Assembly (NCBI GenBank): GCA_032821775.1
Contig: JAVLRN010000007.1
Location: 992,001 to 1,056,000, forward strand
Source: Sanguinoderma infundibulare
Lineage: Eukaryota > Basidiomycota > Agaricomycetes > Polyporales > Polyporaceae
Direction: 5' to 3'
Length of the DNA: 64,000 nucleotides
Position numbers and translations under genes: made by a program
The notes under the pieces: generated by a model
Seen by the model: the letters and a program-made list of their open reading frames with translations, nothing else
Told to the model about the DNA's origin: nothing
Databases searched by the model: none
In this document: piece by piece, positions 48,015 to 59,459 of the stretch
Numbering within the stretch: the first letter of the stretch is position 1
Layout: the number at the start of each line of letters is the position of its first letter

Positions 48015-48911
48015 TTTGTAAAAATGAGCCTGCTTATTATAAATAGATATTATTTCGAAACCTGTACCAAACGCCTTCACTGCCAGGTCACCAATCCGGC
48101 CCGTAGACAGAGACACACTGTTTCGTTCATAATCAGCAACGTCAGCAGCAACGGCGATAATTTGCTTACTTCGACATAGGTTCGTCTCTAATTCCTTGTG
48201 TTTAACGGTAGATGACGTTCAACGTGGTAACTTAGCTTGCCAGGAACTGGGCTCGCACTTCCAAAGCAGGACACCGAGCGAATGTTCTCTTCGTTCGCTC
48301 GTCCTATGACACCCGGTGCCAGAGTCGCCGGTTTCGCGAGCAATGTCGATGAATAGCAATGGACTCCAGTCGGGGCCCCATGACCAACTGATTGGCGATA
48401 GCTCATCAGGGCGGCCTCCAGCCATCAAAGAATTGAATCCGTCAATGTTTGACTACTGCAACCACCGGAATTGAACGAGATCAGTGCAGAACGGGTAGTA
48501 TGTCGGGACGCTCACCGGCTACTGTTCTCCCACGATGTGACCTTCCCTCGTCCACGCTGCGCCTGTCCGAGCCGTGTGAGTCTCCCAAACTCTCTCTCAT
48601 CGTATGTGATCTGGGCGTTCTCAGGCATTCTACCCACCCACACCTACCCGAATGAGACGTGATGTCAGTCTCACAAGCGTGAATGCCCGCCAGCGTGATT
48701 CTTCCTTGACCTGCGCCTTCTATGCACGTGAAGGGCGCGTGCAATTCACTTTCTGGCGGGGAAGATGGGCTGTACAGTAATCCCCTTCGCGTTGCGACTG
48801 CAAGCATAGCGTTTCTCGGGACCTGACGCCGACATAAATATTCGCTACGGATTCAGAGGCCCTCCAACAGTCCGAAGATCTACTTAGGCTCCTGGCACCG
48901 TTCTCTGCTTC
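48015..48911. other. Intergenic upstream of carboxylesterase B
   Basis: No gene seen. CATAAATA at 48833-48840 is the only notable element. Confidence 0.5.
48833..48840 (+). promoter_or_regulatory. CATAAATA box of carboxylesterase B
   Basis: CATAAATA begins 79 nt upstream of the ATG at 48912. Confidence 0.5.
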
Positions 48912-51264
48912 ATGATGTGCATTCGGCTCTTTGCCTTCTTGTCTATCGTAGTCTGGGCTGCGTTCGCCGTTCCGACAACGAAACGTGCATCACCCTCGGT
49001 GCAGCTCGACAACGGGACCTTCGTAGGCACATCGACTGGCACTGTCGATAGCTTCTTGGGTATACCATTCGCGCAGCCGCCGTACGTCTTCGTTGGTGTT
49101 GTATCGTATTTGGGCACTGCTGACGATTCCATGTCTGGCAGGACTGGGGACCTTCGCTTCAACTTGCCTGTCGCGGTCGATCCATACAACGGCACGCACA
49201 CGGCGACAGTATTTGGGCCTTCGTGTCCGGGGCAGGCCATCAGCCTCCCCATTGTCTCAGGGTTGACGCAAGATATCATCGACTTCCTCGTGAACGAGAT
49301 CTACCAACTCCTCGACCCGACGGCCGAAGACTGTCAGCTCATCTTTTTGCAGTAACAACTCCCGAGTACTCACTGCGACGAACGTGAAGGTCTCTCCATC
49401 AATGTTGTCGTTCCCTCGGGTACGAAACCTGGCGCGAACTTGCCGGTTGCAGTTGTGAGTCTTTGGGCAATATCACATATCCGAACTCCCTTGTGTTAAA
49501 TACCTCGTGGTAGTGGATCTTCGGAGGTATGTCGCAAAAATGTGAGGGTCTATTTTCATCTAGATGACGTTATGTGAAGGGGGGTTCGAGACCGGTGGAA
49601 CGAATGGGTGAGTTCTCATTCTCACCGAAGCTAAATCTGGAGCTAACAACGTTCCCAGCTATGATGGTGGTGTGATCGTGCAGCGTTCGATCGAGCTCAG
49701 TGAGCCCGTGATCTACGTGAGCATGAACTACCGGTGAGCCGCTGCATTAACGTTTCTACTGTCGTCCATGCTAATTTACCTTCCAGATTGTCCGGTGAGT
49801 ACGTGGACCTTTAACGGGCCGGGTATTCTGACCATTGCCTAGCATATGGCTTCCTTGCGAGCCAAGAAGTTAAGGATGCCGGTGTGGGCAACCTTGGTTT
49901 GCAAGACCGTTAGTGCCGTTCACTTCTGTATATCGAAAGCATTCTCACTTCCGTGCGCCGCAGAGCGTCTCGCCCTTCGCTGGGTTCAGAAATACATCTC
50001 CGCGTTCGGAGGCGACCCCACGAAGGTTACCATGTATGGCAGTCTTCAGTCCACATGTGCACCTGCTGATTTTGGTACGCAGATGGGGCGAGAGCGCTGG
50101 TGCCATCTCTGTTGCGCTGCACCTCGTCACGAATGGCGGTGACACAGAAGGCCTGTTCCGAGGCGCGTTCATGGAGTCCGGGTCGCCAATTCCGGTTGGC
50201 GACATCACCAATGGTCAGGACTTGTACGATGGAATCGTAGCCGATACTGGTTGCTCCGGTGCCTCGGATACACTGCAGTGCCTGCGGGAGGTCGACTTCA
50301 ACACGCTGAAGGCGGCTGTCGACAAGACCCCGAATATTTTCTCTTTTCAGGTTAGTCCTATTTCTTCTTGTGAACAGAGCATGGCTCAACCGATTACATT
50401 AGTCCCTCCATTTGGCTTGGCTTCCGCGTGCCGACGGCGTATTCTTGACGGCCCCTCCTCAGCAGCTTGTTCTGCAAGGGAGCATCGCCAACGTGTCCTT
50501 CGTCACTGGTGTAAGTGACTAAGCCTTCTGCAACATGCTCGTCATGTCTTAACATCGTATGTCCAGGACTGTGACGATGAAGGGACTCTCTTCTCACTTT
50601 CGAATCTCAATGTTACGTGAGCATGTCATCACCTTTCCTTGTGCACTGTAATCGAGCCGATGCAAGGAGACAGGACGGAATCGGAGTTGGGTGACTACCT
50701 CAGGGAGAACTACCTCCCAGAAATCTCCGATAGCGATGTGGACACTGCCCTACAACTCTACCCGGCAGACATCACCCAAGGGTCACCATTCGACACGGGC
50801 ATCCTCAACGCGATTACCCCGGAGTTCAAGCGCCTCGCGGCCATACAGGGCGACTTAGTCTTCCAGGCACCTCGCCGGTTCTTTTTGAACAACACCGCAG
50901 ACAAGCAGCCGACGTGGTCGTTTCGTAGGTGTCCTCTCCGAGATCGCCAAACGCTGCTACCGACTGATATCCGCCCCATCCAGTTAGCAAGCGCCTTAAG
51001 GGCACGCCTATACTCGGTTCGTTCCACGGTTCGGACGTCCTGAACGTGTACGGCGGCGGCGACATGACGAACTACCTCGTCAACTTCGTCAACAACCTCG
51101 ACCCGAACGGCAAGACGGGCATCGCGTGGCCAAAGTACACCCTCGACTCACGAGAGCTGTTGACGTTCCTCGACGGGCTCGTCCCGCTCGCAATCACGAC
51201 GGACGACTACCGCGTTGAGGGCATGAACCTCCTCAGCAACCTTTCTCTCCAATTCCCGCTCTAA
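48912..51264 (+). CDS. Secreted type-B carboxylesterase/lipase B
   Basis: Multi-exon member of the same family. Exon 1 (48912-49081) has the signal peptide MMCIRLFAFLSIVVWAAFAV and a TKR processing site, then VQLDNGTFVGTSTGTVDSFL. Exon 2 starts at 49142 and ends at 49332 (SAEDC-type motif), exon 3 is 49390-49454, and then WIFGG. The landmarks follow in order: YDGGVIVQRSIELSEPVIYV, FGGDPTKVTM, the nucleophile elbow WGESAGAISV (about 50080-50120), SGSPIPVGDITNGQ, DCDDEGTLFS, GSFHGSDVLNVYGGG with the catalytic His, and the C-terminus DDYRVEGMNLLSNLSLQFPL. All three catalytic residues are present and no lesion was seen. It is the only intact copy with Glu before the Ser (GESAG); A and C have Gln. 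Confidence 0.87.
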
Positions 51265-51813
51265 GGTCTGGAGGTTTGATCAGTTCTGATTTCTTGCGGC
51301 GATGTTTGTTGTGTGGCTTGGTGATCGATCGAACGAAGATTTATCAGCTGTATACAAATTGTGAACTGCAATAAGTGTCTTACTGCTAAGCATCAAGCGA
51401 CTGTGACCGTCGAGACTCGAACATTCTCTGACGGTGGCCAGAGCAGGATTGTACTGCAAGCGAGAAAGGTCAGCTACCAAATAGGAAGGTGGGTGGCGCA
51501 GACGCCCATTATTTGTCGTGCCGAGAAGGCTCCGTTTGGCGGCTCGCATATGGGCCTTTCGTTCGGAAACCTCCTCCGTCCTTCTCCCTCCCTGACCATC
51601 TCGCCTACTTACTCTGATTGCATATTGCCACTTCCTGTTTGCGTTTGTTTGTTCGAGCCGTCGAGGTACCCTTATCTACCGGCTGAGCTCCGAGTCTTCC
51701 GTATCCGCATGCGTATGCGGATACTAGCGCTGGTCGGACTCAATCCGTGATCGCGCTTTTGTCGATGCTGACGCCGACGGGAGTTTGGCTTTGTGACCTG
51801 GCCTTTGAAACAG
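51265..51813. other. Intergenic after carboxylesterase B
   Basis: No recognised gene. The stretch ends at a plausible splice acceptor (TTGAAACAG, 51805-51813). Confidence 0.4.
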
Positions 51814-52135
51814 GTTGCTAGAGTACGCCCCGACGTACTTCGATCTATCAAGTTTCTCGGCCGGGCAGACGAAGACGGCGTTGCAGCCCGTGAACAAAAA
51901 GAAGCACGCGCTCAAGGCAGGCGGGAGTGTGTCGAACGGCGGTAAAAGTCCTTCCGCCGACACGAAGAAGAAGCGAAGGAAGGTTAGTTCTGCCAATTCA
52001 GACAAATCTCCCGCAAAGAGTCCTGTTCTTATTGAGCTTGCCAAGAAGAAGACGAAAGGAGAGGCCAAATCTGTTGACATTAGTACTGAATCTGTGGGTC
52101 ACCTTCAACTCGATCGTAGGACGCTGAGTGGTTAG
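51814..52135 (+). CDS. Lys/Ser-rich exon of an unrecognised gene
   Basis: An open frame of about 106 codons follows a splice-acceptor-like CAG. It reads LLEYAPTYFDLSSFSAGQ, then a Lys-rich low-complexity tail (KKKHALK, TKKKRRKVSSAN, ELAKKKTKG), and stops at 52133-52135. TKKKRRKV resembles a nuclear localisation signal. No ATG precedes it in frame, so it would be the last exon of a gene whose upstream exons I cannot see, or a relic. I do not recognise the family. Confidence 0.3.
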
Positions 52136-52744
52136 CTGGTCATTGAACATTTAGCATCAACCGAGTCCTTGTATCCACCAAATCAGTGCATGCTTAACAC
52201 GCACATTGGTTAGGGGACCGTCGAGGATAGAGATCCATTCAAGCGGACCGATTTCAAGATCTTGCCAATGCTGACTGGAAGTACCGGCGCGTCGCACGTC
52301 ACACAGAAACAAGTCTGTTTGAATATTGTATATTTTTAGGAGCATAGAACAGGTGCAACAGCGAGTCTCTGCCCATTCAAGGGAGGGCGCGGGGTAAAAC
52401 CTAGCCTTCCTTGGGTCGTCGTAGATAACGTACGTCCGCCCTGCCTTTGTGGCTGGAAGTGCAGGAGTGTCGCTGCTGGTTGCCCCAGCAGTGACCGAAA
52501 CTCCCCCCGGGACGTGAGTCCCACCAACGCCCGAGACTCGTTGCGCGTGCCTGTCCCGTAAGTAAAGGAACTACGGCCACGGGCCACTGTGAACGTGATA
52601 CACAACAAATGAAGCGACGAGCCGCACATGTACGCCACAACACAGCACACGCAGCCACGAACAGGGAGATGATCATGAACCACACACGACGTAATCCGAG
52701 GCCATGTCTTGATCGACCGGTGGGAGTGAGCCTCTGATGTGAGC
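52136..52744. other. Intergenic, no gene recognised
   Basis: Short overlapping open frames; nothing supported. Confidence 0.45.
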
Positions 52745-53600
52745 TTGAATGACCGTTTGGGTCTACCGCGTTGGCGGCGTCGAGTTGCCTGAGGTCTGCC
52801 TAGGGTGACGCCAGTAGAGCCGCTAGCACCGAGGATAGTGTTCGCCACAGTTGTAGAGGGAAAACGTTGCAGAGGTCAGAGACAAACGATAGCCAGAGGA
52901 CGAAGGAAGCGGAAGACGAGAGAGCACTCAGCCGCCCAGCCGCCGCCAAAGACAGATACGAAGCTGATCATCGCGAGAACTGTTGATCGACCATGTAAGC
53001 AAGCTTTAGTGACCGTTTGGGTCAACCGCGTTGGCGGCGTCGAGTCGAGTTGCTCAAGTCGTCGCCTGGAGGACGAACCAGAGCGGCCAATAGAAGATTC
53101 TTACCGGGGGCGCCAGCAACCAGCATACCGCCAAAGCCGGAGTAGACACAACCGTAGAAGAGGTCGCCACAGTCGTTCAGTCCAAGCGTTCCAGAGGAAT
53201 GGCCAGAGCACGTACGAAGCCGAAGAGGACAAGCAAGTAGTCAACCACCGAAGCTCGACCAAACAGGAAGACGAAGACAACGACACGCGGATCTTGCTCG
53301 GCTCTGGGTGGGGGCTTGAACGACCGTTTGGGTCTACCGCATTCGCGGTGTCGAGTTGCCTGAGGTATGCCTAGGGGACGCTACGACAGTCGCCAGGACC
53401 AGTAGGACAACGTCAAAGGAGTCGCACAAGTCATCGGTCTTGATGATGTCGGATACGTCGCCACAGTTGTTGATGGGAAGCATCGTAGAGGACAGACGGA
53501 GATGAGGGCCGGAGGACGTACGAAGGGGCCGACAAACGAGTCCTCAACCACCAAACCACCATGACCGCCAAAGACGAAGACGAAGTCAAGCACAGCGTGG
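52745..53600. repeat. Degenerate tandem repeat, three units of about 0.26-0.31 kb
   Basis: GACCGTTTGGGTC followed by ACCGCGTTGGCGGCGTCGAG-like sequence begins at 52751, 53011 and 53322. Each unit also carries a CGCCACAGT(T/C)GT block and AGAGG-rich purine sequence. Units differ by substitutions and indels. The whole block is purine-rich on the plus strand and has no convincing gene. Confidence 0.7.
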
Positions 53601-54370
53601 ACCGATATCCTATATGTCAGCCACCACAGTGAGAGTATCCTGAGATCGAGCTAAACACATACGGACGGTGAGCGACGAGGTCCACCCCAAGTCTTCTGTG
53701 GTTGGTGGTTGTGGCTTGTCGCACGTCGTTCAAGTGAGAGGTGGCGGCTCGGAGCTTGGCTGACGATGTTGAAGAACGATGAGCATTGAGGCGAGCATTG
53801 AGTGGCGATACCGGAAACCTGTGAAGGGGAAGAGGGTAAGATGCATTGGCGGTTTGAACAGGCGGTTGCGGTTTAAGTAGGTTGGGTCAGCCGCGCTTGA
53901 AACTCCGCGCGACGCGGCGGACAATGATCATCTAAAAAGGAAGGTTACTTACTCTTCTAGGCGAAACGTCCAGCCGCGGACCGGATCGCCCGGATCGCTG
54001 CCCGCCGCCAAACGGCCACAAAGTGGGTCGACGCTGAGGTCGTCGTCGCGGCTGGAGGTGTACTTTCAGCAAGAACGCTGGGGAGGAAGATCGAGGGTGT
54101 GACGCACGACAGCGACTGCGACGGGATGTTTCGGGATATGAAGCGATTACTGGCTTGGGAAAGGGTGGACCCACAAAGTTTGAGGCTTATCAACCCTTCA
54201 AAACGATCACGCCTCCTGCGGCGAGCCGTCAATTCCGGATCCGGAGGAGTGGGCACGCATCTTATATGTGACCAACGTAAGCCCATAGTGATTATTGCTT
54301 CTTATTACCCATCCCGCATCTGATACTTGTACTCGTACGGAGCACCGCCGGGGACACGGATTCTCTCATC
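53601..54370. other. Intergenic downstream of the sedolisin relic
   Basis: No recognised gene. Short frames on both strands lack domains. Confidence 0.45.
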
Positions 54371-55470
54371 CTAAAGAGTCGAGGGCAGTTTGACATAATC
54401 CGGCATGCCCAGTCCAGTGATCTAGACACATCCATCAATACCGCTGACCGCGTCCTTTCCACAGAACCAAGCGACCGAGACTGTGGCACGTACCGCATCC
54501 CAACCAGGCATCGCCGGGAAGCCCACTGTCCTGCACCCGACGTTGCTCCCCACAGTGATGTCATTGAACACCCCCGCCTCCGCTGCCATCCCGTACAGTA
54601 GCGGATTGAGGAACCCCAGCGGCGGCTTGCCCGCGTTCAGCAGCTGGCCGTTAAGGAGCGCGACCAGGCTCGCGAACATTGGGCTCGACGCGCTCGTCCC
54701 TGAACCGGCCCGCAAGCGAGCCTGGGTTGCAGGCGTTGGCGGTGATGTTGAGCGCGTTGAGGTAGTTGACAGCTGCGACGAACTGGTAGTCTGGCTGCGG
54801 GATGATGTTGGAGAACCCGCCGGAGAAGGTCGCGGCGGTCTCGGGGCTGACGCCTTCTGTGCTCCAGACTGAGGTCACGCTGCAAGAGTAGAGCTTCCTG
54901 ACTCATAAGGGGCATGTGGCGGGGAACACTGGGATGAACAAGCCATCGTCACCGCACGTGTCGTTTGCCCGGATACCCGCGGCGCCGCCATCGCCCGAGG
55001 CGAACAGGACGCTCGTACCGCGCGTCCCAAGCTGTGCAAAGGAGAAGCACAGAGCCCTGTCACACCACAACGCGTCAATGAGTCGGGAACGAGATGAGAA
55101 GGGGAGATACAGCGTGCTCACTCTGCGACCCCCGGGGGAACAGCATTCTCATCAGCACCAAAGCTCGTCGTGAGCACCGGCGGCGGGGTGTCTTGCTCGA
55201 GGAGGAAGCTGACGATGTCCGTGATTGACTGGAAGAAGTCATTTGAGTCCGAGCCCCCGGCGGAGATGAACTGCACGGGGACGTTCGTCGCGAGCCCGAC
55301 GGTGTATTCGATTTCGAGGCTCTGCGATTAGACAAAAGCGTCGGATTCAGCCTCGCAAGAATTAGTCGTACAAAGAAGAACATACGGCTTCTACGGTCCC
55401 GGTCCCTGTCGTCGGCCCTCCATCTACGCTCTGGGCGCTGAACGTTCTGTCTTGAATGTCCGGCCTTGTC
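54371..55470 (-). pseudogene. Sedolisin (S53 tripeptidyl peptidase) relic
   Basis: The minus strand spells the catalytic part of an S53 Ser-Glu-Asp protease. In order: DGGPTTGTGTVEA, then SLEIEYTVGLATNVPVQFIS (the Glu/Asp region), SFGADENAVPPGVAE, LGTRGTSVLFASGDGG (oxyanion Asp), STEGVSPETAATFSGGFSNI, and the Ser motif GSGTSASSPMFASLVALLNG. A spliced end gives GWDAITGLGMPDYVKLPSTL with TAG at 54371-54373. The N-terminal pro-domain and the start of the catalytic domain are missing upstream of 55470. About 20 residues expected between NPGSLAG and GSGTSAS (normally with a PDV motif) are absent, and the frame changes there. These lesions indicate a pseudogene; such enzymes are otherwise secreted acid proteases. 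Confidence 0.75.
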
Positions 55471-56245
55471 AGTTGCAGGAAGGCCTATACGTACAACACG
55501 GCGCGAGTCAGATCCAGAGCTTGAGGGGGACGGCGGGGGAAGAAGGTGTGTGTTCTATTCCAGAGCGGTGTCTGGAGGCCCCATCAACGATGCCACGCGA
55601 GTTTGCTGATTGGAGTGGGCGCTTGGTAGCTGACCCGTCTCGCTTGCAGTAGGATTGCTGCGGGGCGCTTATCAGTCGGGATTTGCCGGAGGAACTATGG
55701 GCGCCGTTCTGGGTTGGAATGTCACATACTCGACATCGGATGTGTTCCTCTTCTTCTATCATCTACGACATTGCTCTCGAGGCTCGTGGAGTACCGCGAC
55801 TCGTCGACGACGACCTGAGTTGGACTGACGGAACACGTGCACAATCCCTCCCTGCACGTACTACATACTGGTTACGTGGCAGCCTGGGCCGCACCGCGTA
55901 CATTGCCAGATGGTCTCCAGTAGATTGTGCGGCGGCGCGCTCGGGATGGCAGGTACGCATGCTTCCTGTCTTCAGGTTTGATAGATGCATCGCTCACAAC
56001 ATCTCATGATCCTTTTGTGCCTTGGAATGGGCCAGCATCCCGAGTCCTTAAAAGCATACGACGGAGGAGAGGCGGAGGCGAGGAAGGTCATCGTAATCTC
56101 TGTCGTCGTGGACGCCCGAAACGCAGGGCTTCCGGAGGCCGCGAGGTGGTCATGAGGCACACCAGAGACGAAAGACGGCACACTGGCCGCAGTCACATTC
56201 AAGCTCGGCGTTGGATCTTCGACCGCATGGGACCGGTGCGACTTC
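55471..56245. other. Intergenic upstream of carboxylesterase C
   Basis: The lost 5' part of the sedolisin gene should lie here but is not readable. No gene seen. Confidence 0.5.
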
Positions 56246-56253
56246 CATAAATA
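56246..56253 (+). promoter_or_regulatory. CATAAATA box of carboxylesterase C
   Basis: CATAAATA begins 61 nt upstream of the ATG at 56307. Confidence 0.5.
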
Positions 56254-56306
56254 CTCGACTGACTTCGAAGCAATCTCAGCTCTCAACGCCAGCGTCGAAA
56301 TCAGAG

Positions 56307-58684
56307 ATGGTGTTGATCAGTCGTGCAAGGACTCTCTGGTCATGCCTTTTTCTGCCCTGCCTCCCTGCGTTCACCGTCGCGGTCTCTTTGGGGACCGTTG
56401 GACACTCCTTACCCACCGTGCAGCTGGACAACGGCACGTTCATTGGCACCTCAGACGGCACCGTGAACAAATTCTTGGGAATCCCTTTTGCGAAGCCACC
56501 GTATGTCTCACTATCATTTTCTGCTCATATCTGTGGGCTGACGTAGTTGTGTTTTGTGGACAACAGCGTCGGCGATCTGCGACTCCGTCTGCCTGTCCCG
56601 AACGAGGCGTACAAGGGAACGTTCAATGTTAGCGAATATGGACCCGCATGTCCACAGCAGGATACGATCGCGCTGGGAAACCTCACGGTTCTGCCACCTG
56701 AGACGTTCCAGTTTCTTGTCAACAATTACTCGAAGAACGTGAATTCGGAAGATGAGGATTGTACGCATATGCGCCTTCTTCGGGTTTTAAATGCTGAGAG
56801 CGATGCATCTTTGCAGGCCTTACTATCAATGTCATTGCGCCAGTAGGCATGAAGCCGACCGCGAAGCTGCCGGTTCTTGTTGTGAGTGTCTGGCTGCTTT
56901 TAGCACTACGAGTTTACTGAGGACTTCGCTAGTGGATCTATGGAGGTATGTCTATAGTCGAGCGGTTTGCTCAAAATTGACCGTCGGCCCCTCGCCACGC
57001 AGGTGGCTTTTCGACTGGCGGTTCTGATCCGTGAGCATTACGCCATTGCAGATCGTGAATCCGCTTTCTCATCTTCTCCAGGTATGATGGAACACCAATA
57101 GTGCAGAGGTCGATCGAGCTCGGTGAGCCTGTGATCTATGTCAGCTTCAACTATCGGTAGGCACATACGTCCTTGCTCAGGAGTATGTTCCTGAATGATA
57201 CTCGGCAGTCTGAATGGGTTCGGCTTCCTCGCGAGTAAGGAGGTCAAGGAAGCCGGCCTTGGAAACCTTGGCCTGCAAGACCGTGAGTCAACTATTCAAA
57301 TTACATCGAGTTTCACACCTTTACCTTCATGTACACAGAACGGGAGGCACTGCGTTGGATACAGAAATACGTGTCCGCGTTCGGCGGAGACCCCGAGAAG
57401 GTCACCATGTGCGCATGTTTTTCTGTATCCCTGAGGGGTGCGTGCGTCCGCATCCTCATCCGTTCCTCCGTCTAGCTGGGGCCAAAGCGCGGGGTCTATC
57501 TCCGTCTCCCTCCAGATGTTGACCAACGGCGGCAATGCCGAAGGACTTTTCCGCGGTGCATTCATGCAGTCGGGCTCGCCGATGCCTATTGGAGACATCA
57601 CCGAAGGGCAGGCTACGTATGATTTTCTTGTCTCTGAAACAGGTTGCTCTGGCTGTGTGGATACCCTGCAATGCCTGCGGGAGGCTCCGTATGTAGCTCT
57701 CAAAGCTGCGATCGACAAGACCCCTGGAACGTTTTCGTACCAGGTCTGCGCGTCTTTCGGAAAGGATTGAAGAAGTTTGTTGACTTGTGGGTGCGGTTTG
57801 CAGTCGCTCCAGTTGGCTTGGACACCTCGTGCCGATGGCACATTCTTGCCAGATGCCCCGCAGAAACTGGTTCTACGGGGGAGCATCGCCAAAGTGCCTT
57901 TCGTTTCAGGTGTGAGTGGCATGTCTCCAAATCCACACCCTCCGCATATTCAGTATCTGGTCCATGAAATGGGCTAATGCTGTGACCTAGGATTGCGACG
58001 ATGAGGGTCCCCTCTTCTCCCTGTCTACGTTGAACGTCACGTAAGCTCTGTTTATTGCTGATCCTGAGTGCTTCTCTGAGACACTCACTTCTGAAGAACC
58101 CAAGCTGAACTCGCCGGGTACCTCACGCAAACTTACTTCCCTCGCATATCGAGGAGTGACCTAGCCGCGCTTCTCGAGTACTATCCTGCGGACGTCACCA
58201 AGGGCTCGCCGTTCAATACAGGTCGTGCAAATGCGCTCACCCCGGAGTACAAGAGACACGCCGCCATCGTTGGTGACTTCTACTTCCAAGCATCGCGGAG
58301 GTTGTTCCTGGAGCATACCGCGGCGAAGCAAAACACCTGGTCGTTCCGTACGTCCACTCGTCTCCCTTCCGGTGCTCGGCTGACGAGTGACTATGCGAGA
58401 CAGTGTTCAAGCGCTTCAAGTGGCTGCCCGCTCTCGGCGCGTTCCACGGCACGGACATCCTCGACGTCTTTGGCGGAAAGGAGCTGACGGACTACCTCGT
58501 CAACTTCGTCAACCACCTCGACCCGAACGGAAAGAGCGTCCCTGCTTGGCCACAATTCTCGCTTGAGTCGAGGAAGCTGCTGACCTTCCTCGATGGGCAT
58601 ATTCCGGTGACGATTGGAAAAGATGACTTCCGCGTCGAGGGCATGGAGCTGTTGACAGAAATTCTGCTAGAAACCCCGCTCTAG
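56307..58684 (+). CDS. Secreted type-B carboxylesterase/lipase C
   Basis: Multi-exon gene encoding a protein of about 550 residues. The signal peptide starts MVLISRARTLWSCLFLPCLP, followed by VQLDNGTFIGTSDGTVNKFL and GIPFAKPP. Then GDLRLRLPVPNEAYKG, SEDEDC joined to LTINVIAPVG, WIYGG, YVSFNYR, FGFLASKEVKEAGLGNLGLQ, WIQKYVSAFGGDPEKVTM, nucleophile elbow WGQSAGSISV (about 57478-57510), DCDDEGPLFSL, and GAFHGTDILDVFGGKELTDY with the catalytic His. The end is DDFRVEGMELLTEILLETPL. All catalytic residues are in place and I saw no lesion. Gene D downstream is its closest relative: the last 90 residues are nearly identical, pointing to a recent tandem duplication. Confidence 0.87.
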
Positions 58685-59407
58685 TTTCTTGATACTCTAA
58701 TCTGTCTTCTGTGATCAGTATTCGTCATTTTGGGGCCAAATATATGAATGGCTCTCTCGGAGTCGAGAACGTTAGGCTCGCGCCAACACTTAGGCGCTTA
58801 TTATCCTCGGCAAAGTCGGGCCCTTCGGACTATCTCCGTGTTCTTCAAGTTGCCACGCCAAGGGCCCTTGCAGACGTGCACGTCGATGACCTGCGACCAC
58901 TATCAAACGTTCACGCCGGAGACTATTCTACCCTCTGTTTTACACATGTATGACACATGGAAAGGCCAGGGAGTGCTCTGATGAGGTGGGTGCCTTGTTG
59001 ATGCATGCGAACAGTAGTACTTATGCCGCGGTCAATAAGTAGTATGACCTCCCTCAACGGGCCGCCTCTGCTGTGTCCGATGACCTTCTCTTGGTACCCT
59101 ATACCCCGGTTCTATACGCCACCCCACAGATCACGGCATCCCGAAGTGATTCTCAAACCCGTGCCGTGGCACTCAATCGGTTTGACACCTGCGCAACTTG
59201 GGACCTGCTCAAAGACGTTTGCTGGGAATTTAGCGTCTCTGGTTGGTAATGCACGAGCTCCGAACTGTCCCAGTACCAATGCACGCTGAATGCAATCATA
59301 TTGCAGGAGTACAGTGCCCGTAAAGACCGATAAATCAGCTTCCAAGCCGGAGCTTCTGTGCTCATACGCTTACGAGCCCGCCGGAGATGCATCGCCGGAT
59401 GCGACTG
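58685..59407. other. Intergenic between carboxylesterases C and D
   Basis: Spacer of the tandem pair. No gene seen. Confidence 0.5.
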
Positions 59408-59415
59408 CATAAATA
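59408..59415 (+). promoter_or_regulatory. CATAAATA box of carboxylesterase D
   Basis: CATAAATA begins 52 nt upstream of the ATG at 59460; it is still intact although the gene is broken. Confidence 0.5.
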
Positions 59416-59459
59416 TCTAAATCCACATCACGTTCGTGTCGAGGTCAGAGATACTCTCT

